Shown: positions 49,501 through 57,771 of the stretch, one piece after another | Position numbering within the stretch: position 1 is the first letter of the stretch | How the letters are laid out: every line of letters starts with the position of its first letter | Assembly: GCA_949282265.1 (NCBI GenBank) | Contig: CASDOZ010000010.1 | Location: forward strand, 1-64,000 | Direction: 5' to 3' | DNA length: 64,000 bases | Source: an uncultured Bacteroidales bacterium | GTDB taxonomy: Bacteria; Bacteroidota; Bacteroidia; Bacteroidales; Paludibacteraceae | Position numbers and translations under genes: made by a program | The notes under the pieces: generated by a model | Told to the model about the DNA's origin: nothing | Database searches by the model: none | The model's input: the letters and a program-made list of their open reading frames with translations, nothing else

Positions 49501-50325
49501 GAAACGGCCAGTGCTCAAGCAAATCAGGCGGTCGTGTGCCTCCGCATGTTCCTCTTCCACAAAATGGACATCGTTGGTAGCAATTAATTTCGTGCCAGTC
49601 TTTTCGGCCAATTCCTGCAAGGCCTTGTTCACAACCAACTGATGCTGGTAAACTTCCTGGTCGGCATTCGGTTTGTCTGTCTTATGGCGTTGCAATTCCA
49701 GGTAATAATCATCACCAAACAAGGATTTGAACCAACGAATGGTATCTTCCGCCCCCTGCATATCATCATGCATGATTTTTTGCGGAACTTCGCCACCCAG
49801 GCACGCCGAACACACAATCAGCCCCTCATGATATTTTTCCAAAATTTCCTTGTCAATACGAGGCCGATAGTAAAACCCATCAATCCACGAAATGGAAACC
49901 AATTTGCAAAGGTTCTGATAGCCTTTTTTGTTCTTGGCCAGCAAAATCAAATGCCAGCCGCTGCGGTCATCCAGCTCTTTCTGGTTTTTCAGCGATGTGT
50001 GGGCACAATAGGCTTCCACCCCGACTATCGGTTTGAAAATCTGCGCACGGGTTGCAGCCAATTGTTCCTGCAAGGCAGGTTTATCCGTCTCGGCTGTTTC
50101 TGCGCTCGCCAGCTTCCGCTCCAACTCGCGGATTTTATCTTTGACTTTGCCATTGTATTTTCCCGCATAATCCAAAAACTCCTTGATACCGAACATGTCT
50201 CCATGATCCGTCAACGCGATGGAATACATACCTGTGCGCACACATTTGTCGATCAAATCGGGAACTTTCGACATGCCGTCGAGGATGGAATAATGTGAAT
50301 GGACATGCAAATGGGTAAAATTCAT
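46501..50325 (-). CDS. dnaE: DNA polymerase III alpha subunit
   Basis: 1274 residues; the replicative polymerase. It begins with a PHP domain (MNFTHLHVHSHYSILDG), with a helical region at about 85-120 (KIRELERKLASAETAETDKP) that is an insert relative to E. coli. Catalytic aspartates lie in the PDIDIDFDDDGR motif (about residue 490); later come GPGRGSAAGSVV upstream of it, helix-hairpin-helix, OB-fold and C-terminal parts. The open frame starts at 50472, but that would overlap the promoter at 50372-50379 and the terminator of the upstream operon, so I use ATG 50325. Confidence 0.96.
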   Translation of the reverse strand: MNFTHLHVHSHYSILDGMSKVPDLIDKCVRTGMYSIALTDHGDMFGIKEFLDYAGKYNGKVKDKIRELERKLASAETAETDKPALQEQLAATRAQIFKPIVGVEAYCAHTSLKNQKELDDRSGWHLILLAKNKKGYQNLCKLVSISWIDGFYYRPRIDKEILEKYHEGLIVCSACLGGEVPQKIMHDDMQGAEDTIRWFKSLFGDDYYLELQRHKTDKPNADQEVYQHQLVVNKALQELAEKTGTKLIATNDVHFVEEEHAEAHDRLICLSTGRFLDEAGRMHYTMQEWLKTPDEMAELFADIPQALENTQEIVNKIETYSIDSGPLMPMFDIPESFGTEAEYRQKFTEKQLFDEFTQDEKGNVVMSEDKAQKKVEALGGYGRLYRIKLEADYLAELAWKGAAERYEEMTDEIHERIVFELHIMKTMGFPGYFLIVQDFINAARKMGVSVGPGRGSAAGSVVAYCLHITDIDPLKYDLLFERFLNPDRISLPDIDIDFDDDGRAEVLRWVTEKYGKEKVAHIITYGTMATKSSIADVGRVQRVPLAVVNELKSYVPDKFDDSLADPKTGKVPKVNLKNCLKYVPELQKASQSEDRNISDVLKYATMLEGTVRQTGVHACGVIIGADDLTRFVPLSTAKEKGSDQDVLVTQYEGSVIESVGLIKMDFLGLKTLSIIKETLKNIKKSKGIDLDIDKIPIDDKATYELYSQGKTVGTFQFESAGMQKYLRELQPSTFEDLIAMNALYRPGPMQYIPQFIARKHGKEPIKYDIPIMEKYLKDTYGITVYQEQVMLLSRLLANFTRGESDTLRKAMGKKQKDKLDHMKPDFIERGKQNGHDPKVLEKIWADWEHFASYAFNKSHATCYSWVSYQTAYLKAHYPAEFMAANLTRNMDNIVEVAKFMDECKAMGINVLEPDVNESELHFSVNEAGHIRFGLGGIKGVGEGAAEMILNERQKNGKYKNIYDFVERVNLNTCNKKTIESLAFSGAFDSFEDAYREQYFVLNEKGEWAFDDNIMRYGNKYQSDAAFAGNSLFGDMETVPVMRPKLSATPRWSALYRLGREKEFIGMYLSAHPLDDYEFEIKYLCNATTSQLKDMDSCKGKVLRVGGVVTAVKQGTSQKTGKPYGFMTLEDQEGPYEFGLFGQTYIDFSKYLIKDLYLMVTVSAQQRMGFDRKPTDEWEMKIQKIEPLSDIASKMLRSLTLQIPINTLQPVWISELKDVLQQNKGDVPLYIQVYENKRNSVLFRSRSCPVRMTPELFRYLKKQKYDNQLDFTVNL

Positions 50326-50371
50326 AATACGAGAAGGATATAAATTGTGAATAATCGTTTTTCGTCTTGGG

Positions 50372-50379
50372 CAAAGATA
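50372..50379 (-). promoter_or_regulatory. Promoter -7 box of dnaE
   Basis: Minus-strand TATCTTTG, giving a leader of about 40 nt. It lies between the ABC exporter's terminator and dnaE. No TTG at proper spacing. Confidence 0.55.
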
Positions 50380-50446
50380 AGCAATAATTCGCCGATTTTT
50401 GGGAATTGTTGATAAGTTTTCCCAAGCAGGCGGAATCATCCGGTAC

Positions 50447-50483
50447 ACAAAAAAACCGGCAAGAATCCACAAATTCCTGCCGG
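50447..50483 (-). terminator. Terminator after the ABC exporter
   Basis: CCGGCA-(A)GAAT / ATTC-(C)TGCCGG (50456-50466, 50473-50483) forms a strong stem, followed on the minus strand by seven T's. It starts 24 bp after the ABC gene stop. Confidence 0.8.
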
Positions 50484-50506
50484 CTGCAATTCAAAAAAAC
50501 GGATAA

Positions 50507-52342
50507 TCACGACTGCATTTCCCAGTATTTGGTGTAAAAACCACCCAAAGCGAGCAATTCTTCGTGCTTGCCGCGTTCCACAATCCGGCCTTCGTGCATT
50601 ACGCAAATCAAATCGGCGCGCTTGATTGTGCTGAGCCGGTGTGCAACCACCAAAGTCGTGCGGTTCTGCATCAGTTTTTCCAAGGCATCCTGCACCATTT
50701 TTTCCGATTCCGTATCGAGTGCCGAGGTGGCTTCGTCCAAAATCAGGATGGGCGGATTCTTCAAGATAGCGCGCGCAATACTGATACGCTGGCGTTGCCC
50801 GCCCGAAAGTTTGGAGCCACGGTCACCCACGGTCGTCTGGTAGCCATCGGGAGTAGCCATGATAAATTCATGCGCATTGGCTATGCGTGCAGCACGTTCC
50901 ACATCCGCTTGCGTGGCGTTCTCCACGCCGAAAGATATATTGTTGAAAAACGTGTCATTGAAAAGCACGGCTTCCTGGTTCACATTGCCCATCAGGGAAC
51001 GCAAATCGTAGGTGGACAAGTTGCGTATGTCCACGCCATCGATGGTGATGGAACCCTCACACACATCGTAGAAACGTGGCAACAAATCAAGCATAGTCGT
51101 TTTTCCGCTGCCGCTCTGCCCTACCAGAGCCACCGTCTTGCCCTTTGGAATTTCCAGCTGTATGTTTTGCAAAACCTGCCGTCCCGTCTGATAATGGAAA
51201 CTGACATTATCATACACAATTCCTTTGGAAAATTCTGGCAGAGGAACGGGATTTTCCGGCTCGACAATCGTACTCTCAGTCTGCAATATTTTATCGATAC
51301 GCTCCAACGATGCCATACCTTTCCTGATACTGTACGCTGCTTTCGAGAAATCCTTGGCCGGATTGATTATGCTGTAAAAAATAACCAAGTAATAAATAAA
51401 TTCCGGCGCGGCAATTGGGCTGTTATCCGCCAAAATCAAGCTACCGCCGTACCATAACAAAGTGGCTATCACAAAAGTACCTAAAAACTCGCTGACCGGA
51501 TGCGCCATGGCATAACGCCGGTTCAGGCGGTTGAACGTATGTCTTGTTGCATCGTTCTGGTTGTCAAAGCGTTCCGTAAGTTTGTGTTGTGCATTGAAAG
51601 CTTTCACGACACGCAAGCCCCCCAAGGTTTCTTCTATCTGCGTCAGCAAGTCGGCTGTCTGCTCCTGCCCCTTGGTAGAACGCTTTTTCAATGATTTCCC
51701 GATGCGCCCTATCAGCCAACCGCTAACCGGCAAGAGCAACAACACGAACAAAGTCAGTTGCCAGCTCATCAAAAACATGGTAACCAGGTAGATAAGAATC
51801 ATTATGGGATTCTTGAACATCATGTCCAAAGAACTCATAATGGATGCCTCCACCTCGCCGACATCGCCTGTCATACGCGCAATAATGTCGCCTTTACGTT
51901 CCTCCGAAAAGAAGCCTATCGGTAACGATATGACTTTCCGATAAAGGCTGGAACGCAAATCGCGCAACACGCCGGTACGGATAGGAATCATGTAGAACGA
52001 AGCCATATAAGATGCCCAAGTCTTGAGAAATGTCATAATGACCAAGAAAAGGCCGATGTAGAACAACATCCATCCGGCTCCGAGCGACTGCACCGAGCCG
52101 GCAATATATACCAGCAAATTATTTTTCCATGCCGAAACAATATCGCCTACACTCATGCCCCAATCCCACGCCACAGTAGTGCCGACCTCAGTCGTTATGC
52201 CAAACAGGATTTGCAAAACCGGGATTATGGCCGCAAAAGAAAACAGACTGAACAGCGTGCTCAACAAATTGAAGAGCACGTTCAGCGCGACTTCCTTTTT
52301 ATAAGGCGGAATGAAACGACGTAATAATTTCAGAAAATCCAT
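50507..52342 (-). CDS. ABC exporter, MsbA-like (fused membrane and ATPase domains)
   Basis: 611 residues: a six-helix membrane domain (about 1-320) then an ATPase domain with Walker A GQSGSGKTT, signature LSGGQRQRIS and Walker B ILILDEATSALD. It works as a homodimer that flips lipids or exports drugs. It is the last gene of an envelope operon including lpxK, so lipid A-core flipping (MsbA role) is a good guess, though drug export cannot be excluded. Confidence 0.88.
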   Translation of the reverse strand: MDFLKLLRRFIPPYKKEVALNVLFNLLSTLFSLFSFAAIIPVLQILFGITTEVGTTVAWDWGMSVGDIVSAWKNNLLVYIAGSVQSLGAGWMLFYIGLFLVIMTFLKTWASYMASFYMIPIRTGVLRDLRSSLYRKVISLPIGFFSEERKGDIIARMTGDVGEVEASIMSSLDMMFKNPIMILIYLVTMFLMSWQLTLFVLLLLPVSGWLIGRIGKSLKKRSTKGQEQTADLLTQIEETLGGLRVVKAFNAQHKLTERFDNQNDATRHTFNRLNRRYAMAHPVSEFLGTFVIATLLWYGGSLILADNSPIAAPEFIYYLVIFYSIINPAKDFSKAAYSIRKGMASLERIDKILQTESTIVEPENPVPLPEFSKGIVYDNVSFHYQTGRQVLQNIQLEIPKGKTVALVGQSGSGKTTMLDLLPRFYDVCEGSITIDGVDIRNLSTYDLRSLMGNVNQEAVLFNDTFFNNISFGVENATQADVERAARIANAHEFIMATPDGYQTTVGDRGSKLSGGQRQRISIARAILKNPPILILDEATSALDTESEKMVQDALEKLMQNRTTLVVAHRLSTIKRADLICVMHEGRIVERGKHEELLALGGFYTKYWEMQS

Positions 52343-52352
52343 ATCTGTTCCG

Positions 52353-53168
52353 TCACGACAAACCGTTAATCAGTTCCTTCATGATCAGCGTCATCAAAGG
52401 CTGGGCATTGTTGCCGATTTCCTGAACTTCTTCATGGCTGACCTCCACGATTTTTCCAGGAACGCCCAAATCTGTGATAATACTCATGCCGAACACGCGC
52501 ATTCCCATGTGGTTGGCCACAATGACTTCCGGAACAGTGCTCATACCGACTGCATCACCGCCAATAATACGGAAATAACGGTATTCGGATGGCGTTTCAT
52601 ACGTCGGCCCCGATGTCCCTACATAAACACCTTTCACAACACGTATGTTATGTTGTTCCGCAATTTTTTCTGCCTGCTCAATCAATTTCTTGTCGTAAGC
52701 CTCGCTCATGTCCAGGAAACGCGGCCCTAATTCGCTGTAATTTTTCCCGCGCAGCGGATGTTCTGGAAAGAGGTTGATATGATCGGTGATAATCATCAAA
52801 TCGCCGATTTCGAAATCAGGATTCACGCCGCCGGAGGCGTTCGACACAAACAAGGTTTCAATGCCCAACAAGTGCATGACCCGGACTGGAAACGTTACCT
52901 GCTTCATATCATAACCTTCATAGAAATGGAAACGCCCCTGCATGGCAAGCACTTCCGTATCGCCCAATTTTCCGACAATCAGTTTGCCGCTATGCCCTTC
53001 CACCGTCGAAACCGGAAAATTGGGAATGCTTGTGTACAAAATTTCCTGCTTGTCCGTTATCTGCGTGGCCAAATTTCCAAGGCCAGTCCCAAGAATAATC
53101 CCTACTTTGGGGTGCAATTTCATTTCTTTCCGCAAAAAAGCTGCGGTTTCTTTCATTTTTTCCAACAT
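52353..53168 (-). CDS. Purine nucleoside phosphorylase
   Basis: A 271-residue trimeric-type phosphorylase that splits guanosine, inosine and deoxy forms into base and ribose-1-phosphate. It shows VGIILGTGLGNL, VEGHSGKLIVGKLG, MQGRFHFYEGYDM, NASGGVNPDF, GTSGPTYETPSEYR and GGDAVGMSTVPEV with E and N of the active site. Its place within an lpxK/sppA operon has no obvious metabolic reason. A nucleoside-permease-like gene lies at 4.6 kb. Confidence 0.94.
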   Translation of the reverse strand: MLEKMKETAAFLRKEMKLHPKVGIILGTGLGNLATQITDKQEILYTSIPNFPVSTVEGHSGKLIVGKLGDTEVLAMQGRFHFYEGYDMKQVTFPVRVMHLLGIETLFVSNASGGVNPDFEIGDLMIITDHINLFPEHPLRGKNYSELGPRFLDMSEAYDKKLIEQAEKIAEQHNIRVVKGVYVGTSGPTYETPSEYRYFRIIGGDAVGMSTVPEVIVANHMGMRVFGMSIITDLGVPGKIVEVSHEEVQEIGNNAQPLMTLIMKELINGLS

Positions 53169-53200
53169 AAATAACTCCTTTCTTTGTCAAAAAATGACAA

Positions 53201-54259
53201 TCAAATTTTTTGTTTCATGTATTTCAGAATAGGTTTTTGCCATTCGTCCATGCCGTTCACAATTTCCACATCAATCGGCAAGACATAAATATACGATTTC
53301 AATTGTTCCGGAAAGTGCTTCCACGCACAAAGACGCGCTGCATCCTTTTGGGTGGTAATGATAACGCGACGGCCTGTCTGCAACGCATCAAATTCCTGCT
53401 GCAAACGTTTCATGTCCCGTGTGTGATAATTATGATGATCTGGGAAACATAAAGGCTTGACCACCTTGAAACATTTTTCCAAATAACGCTGCATATAGCC
53501 CGGCAAAGCTATTCCGGCCAACATGCAAACTTGCGTTTCCTTAGTGACAAACTCAGAAAGAGGAGATGCCTCCGCCTTTTCTGGAAACAACGGATACAAT
53601 TCGCCATAACGCATTTTGGAGAACAGCAAAGTCTGATATGGCGGCAATTGCAAGGTTGAAATGACCACACGCATGTCTATCGGGCGCAAATCATCCGGGC
53701 ATTTGGTAACAATCACCATATTAGCCCGCAAACTGCCATGTTTCGATTCGCGCAAAGTGCCCAACGGCAAATAATGATCATGCACATATAGATTATCGTA
53801 TGGCGTCAGCAGAATGGAATAACCGGCCTCAATGTAACGGTGCTGGTAGGCATCATCCAAGATAACCACATCCAAATCCGGGAACATCTTCAACAGACGC
53901 TTAACGCCATGCACGCGCTTTTCGCACACAGCCACCGGAATGTCAGGGAAAACCGTATGCAACAACATCGGCTCATCGCCTATGTCATGCACCGTACTGT
54001 CCGCACCGGCCAAATGGAATCCCCGCGTTTTCCGTTTATAGCCGCGGCTCAAAACCGCCACTTTATAATCTTGGCGGAGCATCTGCACCAGCGCCATTGT
54101 ATGTGGCGTCTTGCCTGTTCCTCCAACCGACAGGTTACCCACGCAAATTGTTGCCACCAGCGGCTGCCATTTATACAAATAACCTTTGTCGAACAACCAG
54201 TTACGCAGTCCGACAACTATGGCATAAAGCCCCGACAATATGGCAAGGAGAATCTTCAA
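53201..54259 (-). CDS. lpxK: Tetraacyldisaccharide 4'-kinase
   Basis: 352 residues; phosphorylates the lipid A precursor at the 4' position, at the inner face of the inner membrane. An N-terminal hydrophobic segment is followed by the P-loop motif VGNLSVGGTGKTPHT (about 41-55). DEPMLL and VVILDDAYQHR are also family motifs. Its start is 10 bp after the sppA stop. Confidence 0.95.
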   Translation of the reverse strand: MKILLAILSGLYAIVVGLRNWLFDKGYLYKWQPLVATICVGNLSVGGTGKTPHTMALVQMLRQDYKVAVLSRGYKRKTRGFHLAGADSTVHDIGDEPMLLHTVFPDIPVAVCEKRVHGVKRLLKMFPDLDVVILDDAYQHRYIEAGYSILLTPYDNLYVHDHYLPLGTLRESKHGSLRANMVIVTKCPDDLRPIDMRVVISTLQLPPYQTLLFSKMRYGELYPLFPEKAEASPLSEFVTKETQVCMLAGIALPGYMQRYLEKCFKVVKPLCFPDHHNYHTRDMKRLQQEFDALQTGRRVIITTQKDAARLCAWKHFPEQLKSYIYVLPIDVEIVNGMDEWQKPILKYMKQKI

Positions 54260-54269
54260 ACTTTCACAC

Positions 54270-56039
54270 TCAGTTGATTATGACATACGGCATAACAGCC
54301 TGCAAACCTTGAACTTCTGTTGCCTCACGGATACGTTTCAGCATATCGTATTGCTCACCGAATTTCGCGCGTGCGATTTTATCGGCCAACGCTTCCGTGT
54401 TCATGCTTTCCAACATTTTGGTAACGAAATCTTTCTTGGCCGGATATTCCGCCACGCGGTATGTCGAAAGGCCTGCACAATTGGCAGCGATTTCAACTGC
54501 ACGCTGCAAACCGCCGATTTCATCGACCAAACCGATTTCCAAAGCATCTTCGCCTGTCCAAACGCGGCCTTCGGCTATGGCCTTTATGGCATCCACGCTC
54601 ATACCGCGTCCATCGGCACAACGCTTCACAAACAACTCATAGCCACGGTTCACATAAGCCTGCATCAAGGCACGTTCATCGCCGTTCATGCCCCGCAAAA
54701 TCATGTTCGTTTCCATGTTGCTCATCTTATTGGTTTGCACGCCGTCGAAGCTAATCCCGACTTTCTTTGTCAGGCCGGAAATATTCGGGATTGTCCCGAA
54801 AATACCGATGGAACCGGTCAATGTATTTGGCTGAGCCACAATGCTGTCAGCCATACAGGAAATATAGTATCCGCCCGAAGCGGCATAATCACCCATCGAC
54901 ACAATCAACGGTTTCTCGGCTTTGAGTTGCACAAGGCTGCGCCAAATCTGCTCACTAGCATACGCACTTCCTCCCGGCGAGTTGACCCGCAATACTACGG
55001 ATTTCACGCTCTCATCGGCCGCCACATCGTCAATGGTCTTGACCAGCGATTTTGAATTAATGCCGTCGCCGCCTTCCACTTGGATGCCGCCGGTTGCATA
55101 AATAATCGCGATTTTTTCTTTCTGGTATTTCTGTTTGGGAACGAACTTGCACATGGCACTATGCTTCACGAAATTAACCGTCGCTGTCGAATCCAGACCT
55201 GCACACGCCTTGATTGCGCTTTCCACCTGATCTTCATACACTAACGCATCGATCAAACCATATTGCACGCACTTTTCCGCTTCCTGGAAAGCCATCATTT
55301 CATCGGCATACTCATTCAGTTGCACGGATGACAACCCTCTCGATGCGGAAACTTCCGCGACCATATTGCCCCAAATGGAATGTAAATAGGTTTCTATCTG
55401 CTCGCGGTTGGCATCGCTCATCTTCGTGTTGACATACGGTTCTACCGCCGACTTGTATGTCCCGACCTTCACAATCTGCATCTCAATGCCCAGTTTGTCC
55501 AACGTATTTTTATAAAATTCCAGTTCGGAATACATGCCACGCCAGTCGAGCATCCCTTGTGCATTCATCAACAAAGTATCGGCCACCGTAGCCAAATAAT
55601 AATTTGCCTGGCCGTAATTGTCCGCGTATGCCGCCACGAACTTGCCGGAGGTCTTGAAGTCAAGCAACGCATCACGGATTTCCTTTTTGCTCGCATATCC
55701 GGAATTCAACTGCCCGCCTTTCAGGTAGATACCAATCACATTGGCATCATTTTTGGCTTTCCGGATATTCGCCAACACATCATCCAACCCCTTCACAGCC
55801 ACAGCAGAATTGCCCATTGCCCCTGCAAGCGCTTCGGCAAACGGGTCATCCTCCGAGCGTTCCTGCAAAGTTCCCGTCAAATCCAGCACGTAAACAGAGT
55901 TTGGCTTCAGCTCCGACGTTGTCGCCTCCGACATGCTGGCCAACGAGCCAATTATGCCCATAAACAAAAAGAAAACAATAACAGAAAATACAAAAACACC
56001 CAGAATAGTCGCAAAAGTGTACTTAAAAAACTGTTTCAT
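54270..56039 (-). CDS. sppA: Signal peptide peptidase SppA, 67K type
   Basis: 589 residues in two homologous halves. One N-terminal helix (about 7-30) anchors it in the inner membrane. The catalytic dyad is K196 (GTYKSAVEPY) in the first half and S388 (MGDYAASGGYYIS) in the second; NSPGGSAYAS precedes it. It clears cut signal peptides from the membrane. First gene of a minus-strand operon: sppA, lpxK, purine nucleoside phosphorylase, ABC exporter. Confidence 0.95.
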   Translation of the reverse strand: MKQFFKYTFATILGVFVFSVIVFFLFMGIIGSLASMSEATTSELKPNSVYVLDLTGTLQERSEDDPFAEALAGAMGNSAVAVKGLDDVLANIRKAKNDANVIGIYLKGGQLNSGYASKKEIRDALLDFKTSGKFVAAYADNYGQANYYLATVADTLLMNAQGMLDWRGMYSELEFYKNTLDKLGIEMQIVKVGTYKSAVEPYVNTKMSDANREQIETYLHSIWGNMVAEVSASRGLSSVQLNEYADEMMAFQEAEKCVQYGLIDALVYEDQVESAIKACAGLDSTATVNFVKHSAMCKFVPKQKYQKEKIAIIYATGGIQVEGGDGINSKSLVKTIDDVAADESVKSVVLRVNSPGGSAYASEQIWRSLVQLKAEKPLIVSMGDYAASGGYYISCMADSIVAQPNTLTGSIGIFGTIPNISGLTKKVGISFDGVQTNKMSNMETNMILRGMNGDERALMQAYVNRGYELFVKRCADGRGMSVDAIKAIAEGRVWTGEDALEIGLVDEIGGLQRAVEIAANCAGLSTYRVAEYPAKKDFVTKMLESMNTEALADKIARAKFGEQYDMLKRIREATEVQGLQAVMPYVIIN

Positions 56040-56129
56040 AAGATTCTACAATTAAACATCAACTTTTCAAACAGGAAAAAACCTTGCTTTTACACAAGCA
56101 TTTCCCTGCTTTTCCATAAATTCAAACTG

Positions 56130-56161
56130 CAAATATACAAAAACAGTTCATGTAGCACCAA
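56130..56161 (-). promoter_or_regulatory. Promoter of the sppA operon
   Basis: Minus strand: TTG (56161-56159), 21 bp, TATATTTG (56137-56130). The leader is about 85 nt. The rest of the 292-bp gap holds only this and the terminator at 56232-56264. Confidence 0.7.
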
Positions 56162-56231
56162 TTTATAACGGAATTTAATTGGAAAAATTCACATAAAATT
56201 TTATCGGGCAACAATCGGAATGGAACATAAA

Positions 56232-56264
56232 AAAAAGATTGCCTACCGCACAAGCAATCTTTTT
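56232..56264 (-). terminator. Terminator of the polysaccharide operon
   Basis: An 11-bp stem AAAAAGATTGC/GCAATCTTTTT (56232-56242, 56254-56264), followed on the minus strand by a T run. It lies 67 bp after the DUF354 gene stop and marks the left end of the AT-rich glycan locus. Confidence 0.8.
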
Positions 56265-56331
56265 ATCTGGTTTTTAAGAGTCTGAAAAAACATGTGTACA
56301 AAAAAATCATAAAACATTGCCACAAAAAGAT

Positions 56332-57465
56332 TTAATAATCAGTTGCCCAATATATTTTTTTATCAATGACTGTGTTATCACTTATTTGTGCTGGATAAAA
56401 ATGATCCATATATTGAGGGTCTTCTTTAATAATTTCTTTACTTCGAGGATAGTTTTCAATAAACCATATTAAAAATTCTGTTGGATTAATTGTACTGTAC
56501 TCAAGAGTTCTTCTTATTATATTAGCTTTCTCCCAGACTTCCTCTTTCTCTATTTTATTTATAGCATTCTTTATCTCATATTCATCCGTAGTGTTAATCA
56601 CAATATCAGGAAAAGTAGCTGATTGAATGCCTGTATTCCCAACATGCAATGGATTGATGTATAAAGTTGGTACACCCAGCACAAAAGATTCCGATGCCAT
56701 TGTAGCTCCTTCTGTTATCATGAACTTGGCATTAGCTTCCATGTCATGCATTTGTTCCGGCCGTATTTTCAAAGCAAATTCCTCATATGGATTTGGCAAT
56801 GACTCATGTGAAACAAAAACACGATATTTTTTAGACAATTCTTTAACGATTAATCTTTTGCTGTCCTCCGACAAAGGTTTTGCCACCAAATCATGATGTG
56901 CATCGTACGAAATAAATCTCACTAAAACGTACTCATTTGGCTTGACTCCTAATTTATCCAGAACATCCGTTTGGGGAGAATAAAGTGAAGAATGTAAATA
57001 TAACTGCTCAACAAACGCATTAAAATATAATTGTTTTTCACCAAGATTCTTTTTAAAATAGAAAGGTGTAAGAACACATGAACAAAACCGAAGATAAATC
57101 TTATGGTTCATTGTATTATGTTCAGTATCATCCAATAGTATACATGGCTTACTAAATACGGCAGAGGTGATTGCACACGCAGAAGAAGCAAAGCCAAGAT
57201 ACATATCTGGTTTAAAGGCAACACTTGCTTTTATACAAGCAAATACCATTTTTAATAGATTAACAAGAGAGGCAATAACTCCCTTTTTCTTAGGACGCGG
57301 ATTCCTAACAATGTGATTAATATCGTAATAATCCAACAGATAGTTTATAATCGGACTACTTCTATTAACAACCAGAAACGAATGCCCTTTAGTTTCCATG
57401 ATTTTAATAAAATTCCGGAAATAATGGACATGTGCAGGATGATTAATGTCAATTAGTATCTTCAT
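56332..57465 (-). CDS. DUF354 glycosyltransferase-like protein
   Basis: 377 residues, starting MKILIDINHPAHVHYFRNFIK, the DUF354 signature. The fold is expected to be a GT-B type related to UDP-GlcNAc epimerase and MurG-like enzymes; late motifs GATMASESFVLGVPTLYINP fit a donor site. The gene is AT-rich like its neighbours and last in the polysaccharide operon. Its exact sugar is unknown. Confidence 0.82.
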   Translation of the reverse strand: MKILIDINHPAHVHYFRNFIKIMETKGHSFLVVNRSSPIINYLLDYYDINHIVRNPRPKKKGVIASLVNLLKMVFACIKASVAFKPDMYLGFASSACAITSAVFSKPCILLDDTEHNTMNHKIYLRFCSCVLTPFYFKKNLGEKQLYFNAFVEQLYLHSSLYSPQTDVLDKLGVKPNEYVLVRFISYDAHHDLVAKPLSEDSKRLIVKELSKKYRVFVSHESLPNPYEEFALKIRPEQMHDMEANAKFMITEGATMASESFVLGVPTLYINPLHVGNTGIQSATFPDIVINTTDEYEIKNAINKIEKEEVWEKANIIRRTLEYSTINPTEFLIWFIENYPRSKEIIKEDPQYMDHFYPAQISDNTVIDKKIYWATDY

Positions 57466-57771
57466 ATTTTTTACTTATAACGTTTAGATTTATCGTTGCT
57501 GATTGACTAACGCGTGTTTTCTCGCAGCAAAAATATTTTACTTTCCCAAACTTTTTACATCTCATGTATTTATAAAATTTTGCAGAATCTCTTTTTCTCT
57601 CTAATAGTAATCTGGTAAACCCATAATATATTCTTCTCAATAGCCATAACTTTATTAACTCGTCAATTATACACGAAATAATATCTAAAACACCCTATAC
57701 AAAATTCGAATTACAATTCCCTGCACTTCTCCATTAAGTTATCACATACTATCCTACTAATAACACCACAT
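57466..57771 (-). other. AT-rich gap with possible gene remnant
   Basis: 306 bp between the ligase and DUF354 genes. A minus-strand frame of 63 codons (57640-57449) starts only with TTG and overlaps the DUF354 start; it has no recognisable domain, though its basic, aromatic N-terminal part might be the rump of a transferase gene. I cannot support it as a real gene. Confidence 0.3.

Noticed and set aside
46975-50298. Several long plus-strand frames (46975-47754, 48046-48732, 49642-50298)
   Set aside because: All are antisense shadows of dnaE.
50326-50472. N-terminal extension of DnaE to 50472
   Set aside because: It would cross the dnaE promoter and the upstream operon's terminator, and known DnaE proteins start at the PHP motif.
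57449-57640. 63-codon minus-strand frame upstream of the DUF354 gene
   Set aside because: Only a TTG start, no domain, overlaps the next start codon; possibly a remnant but not supportable as a gene.
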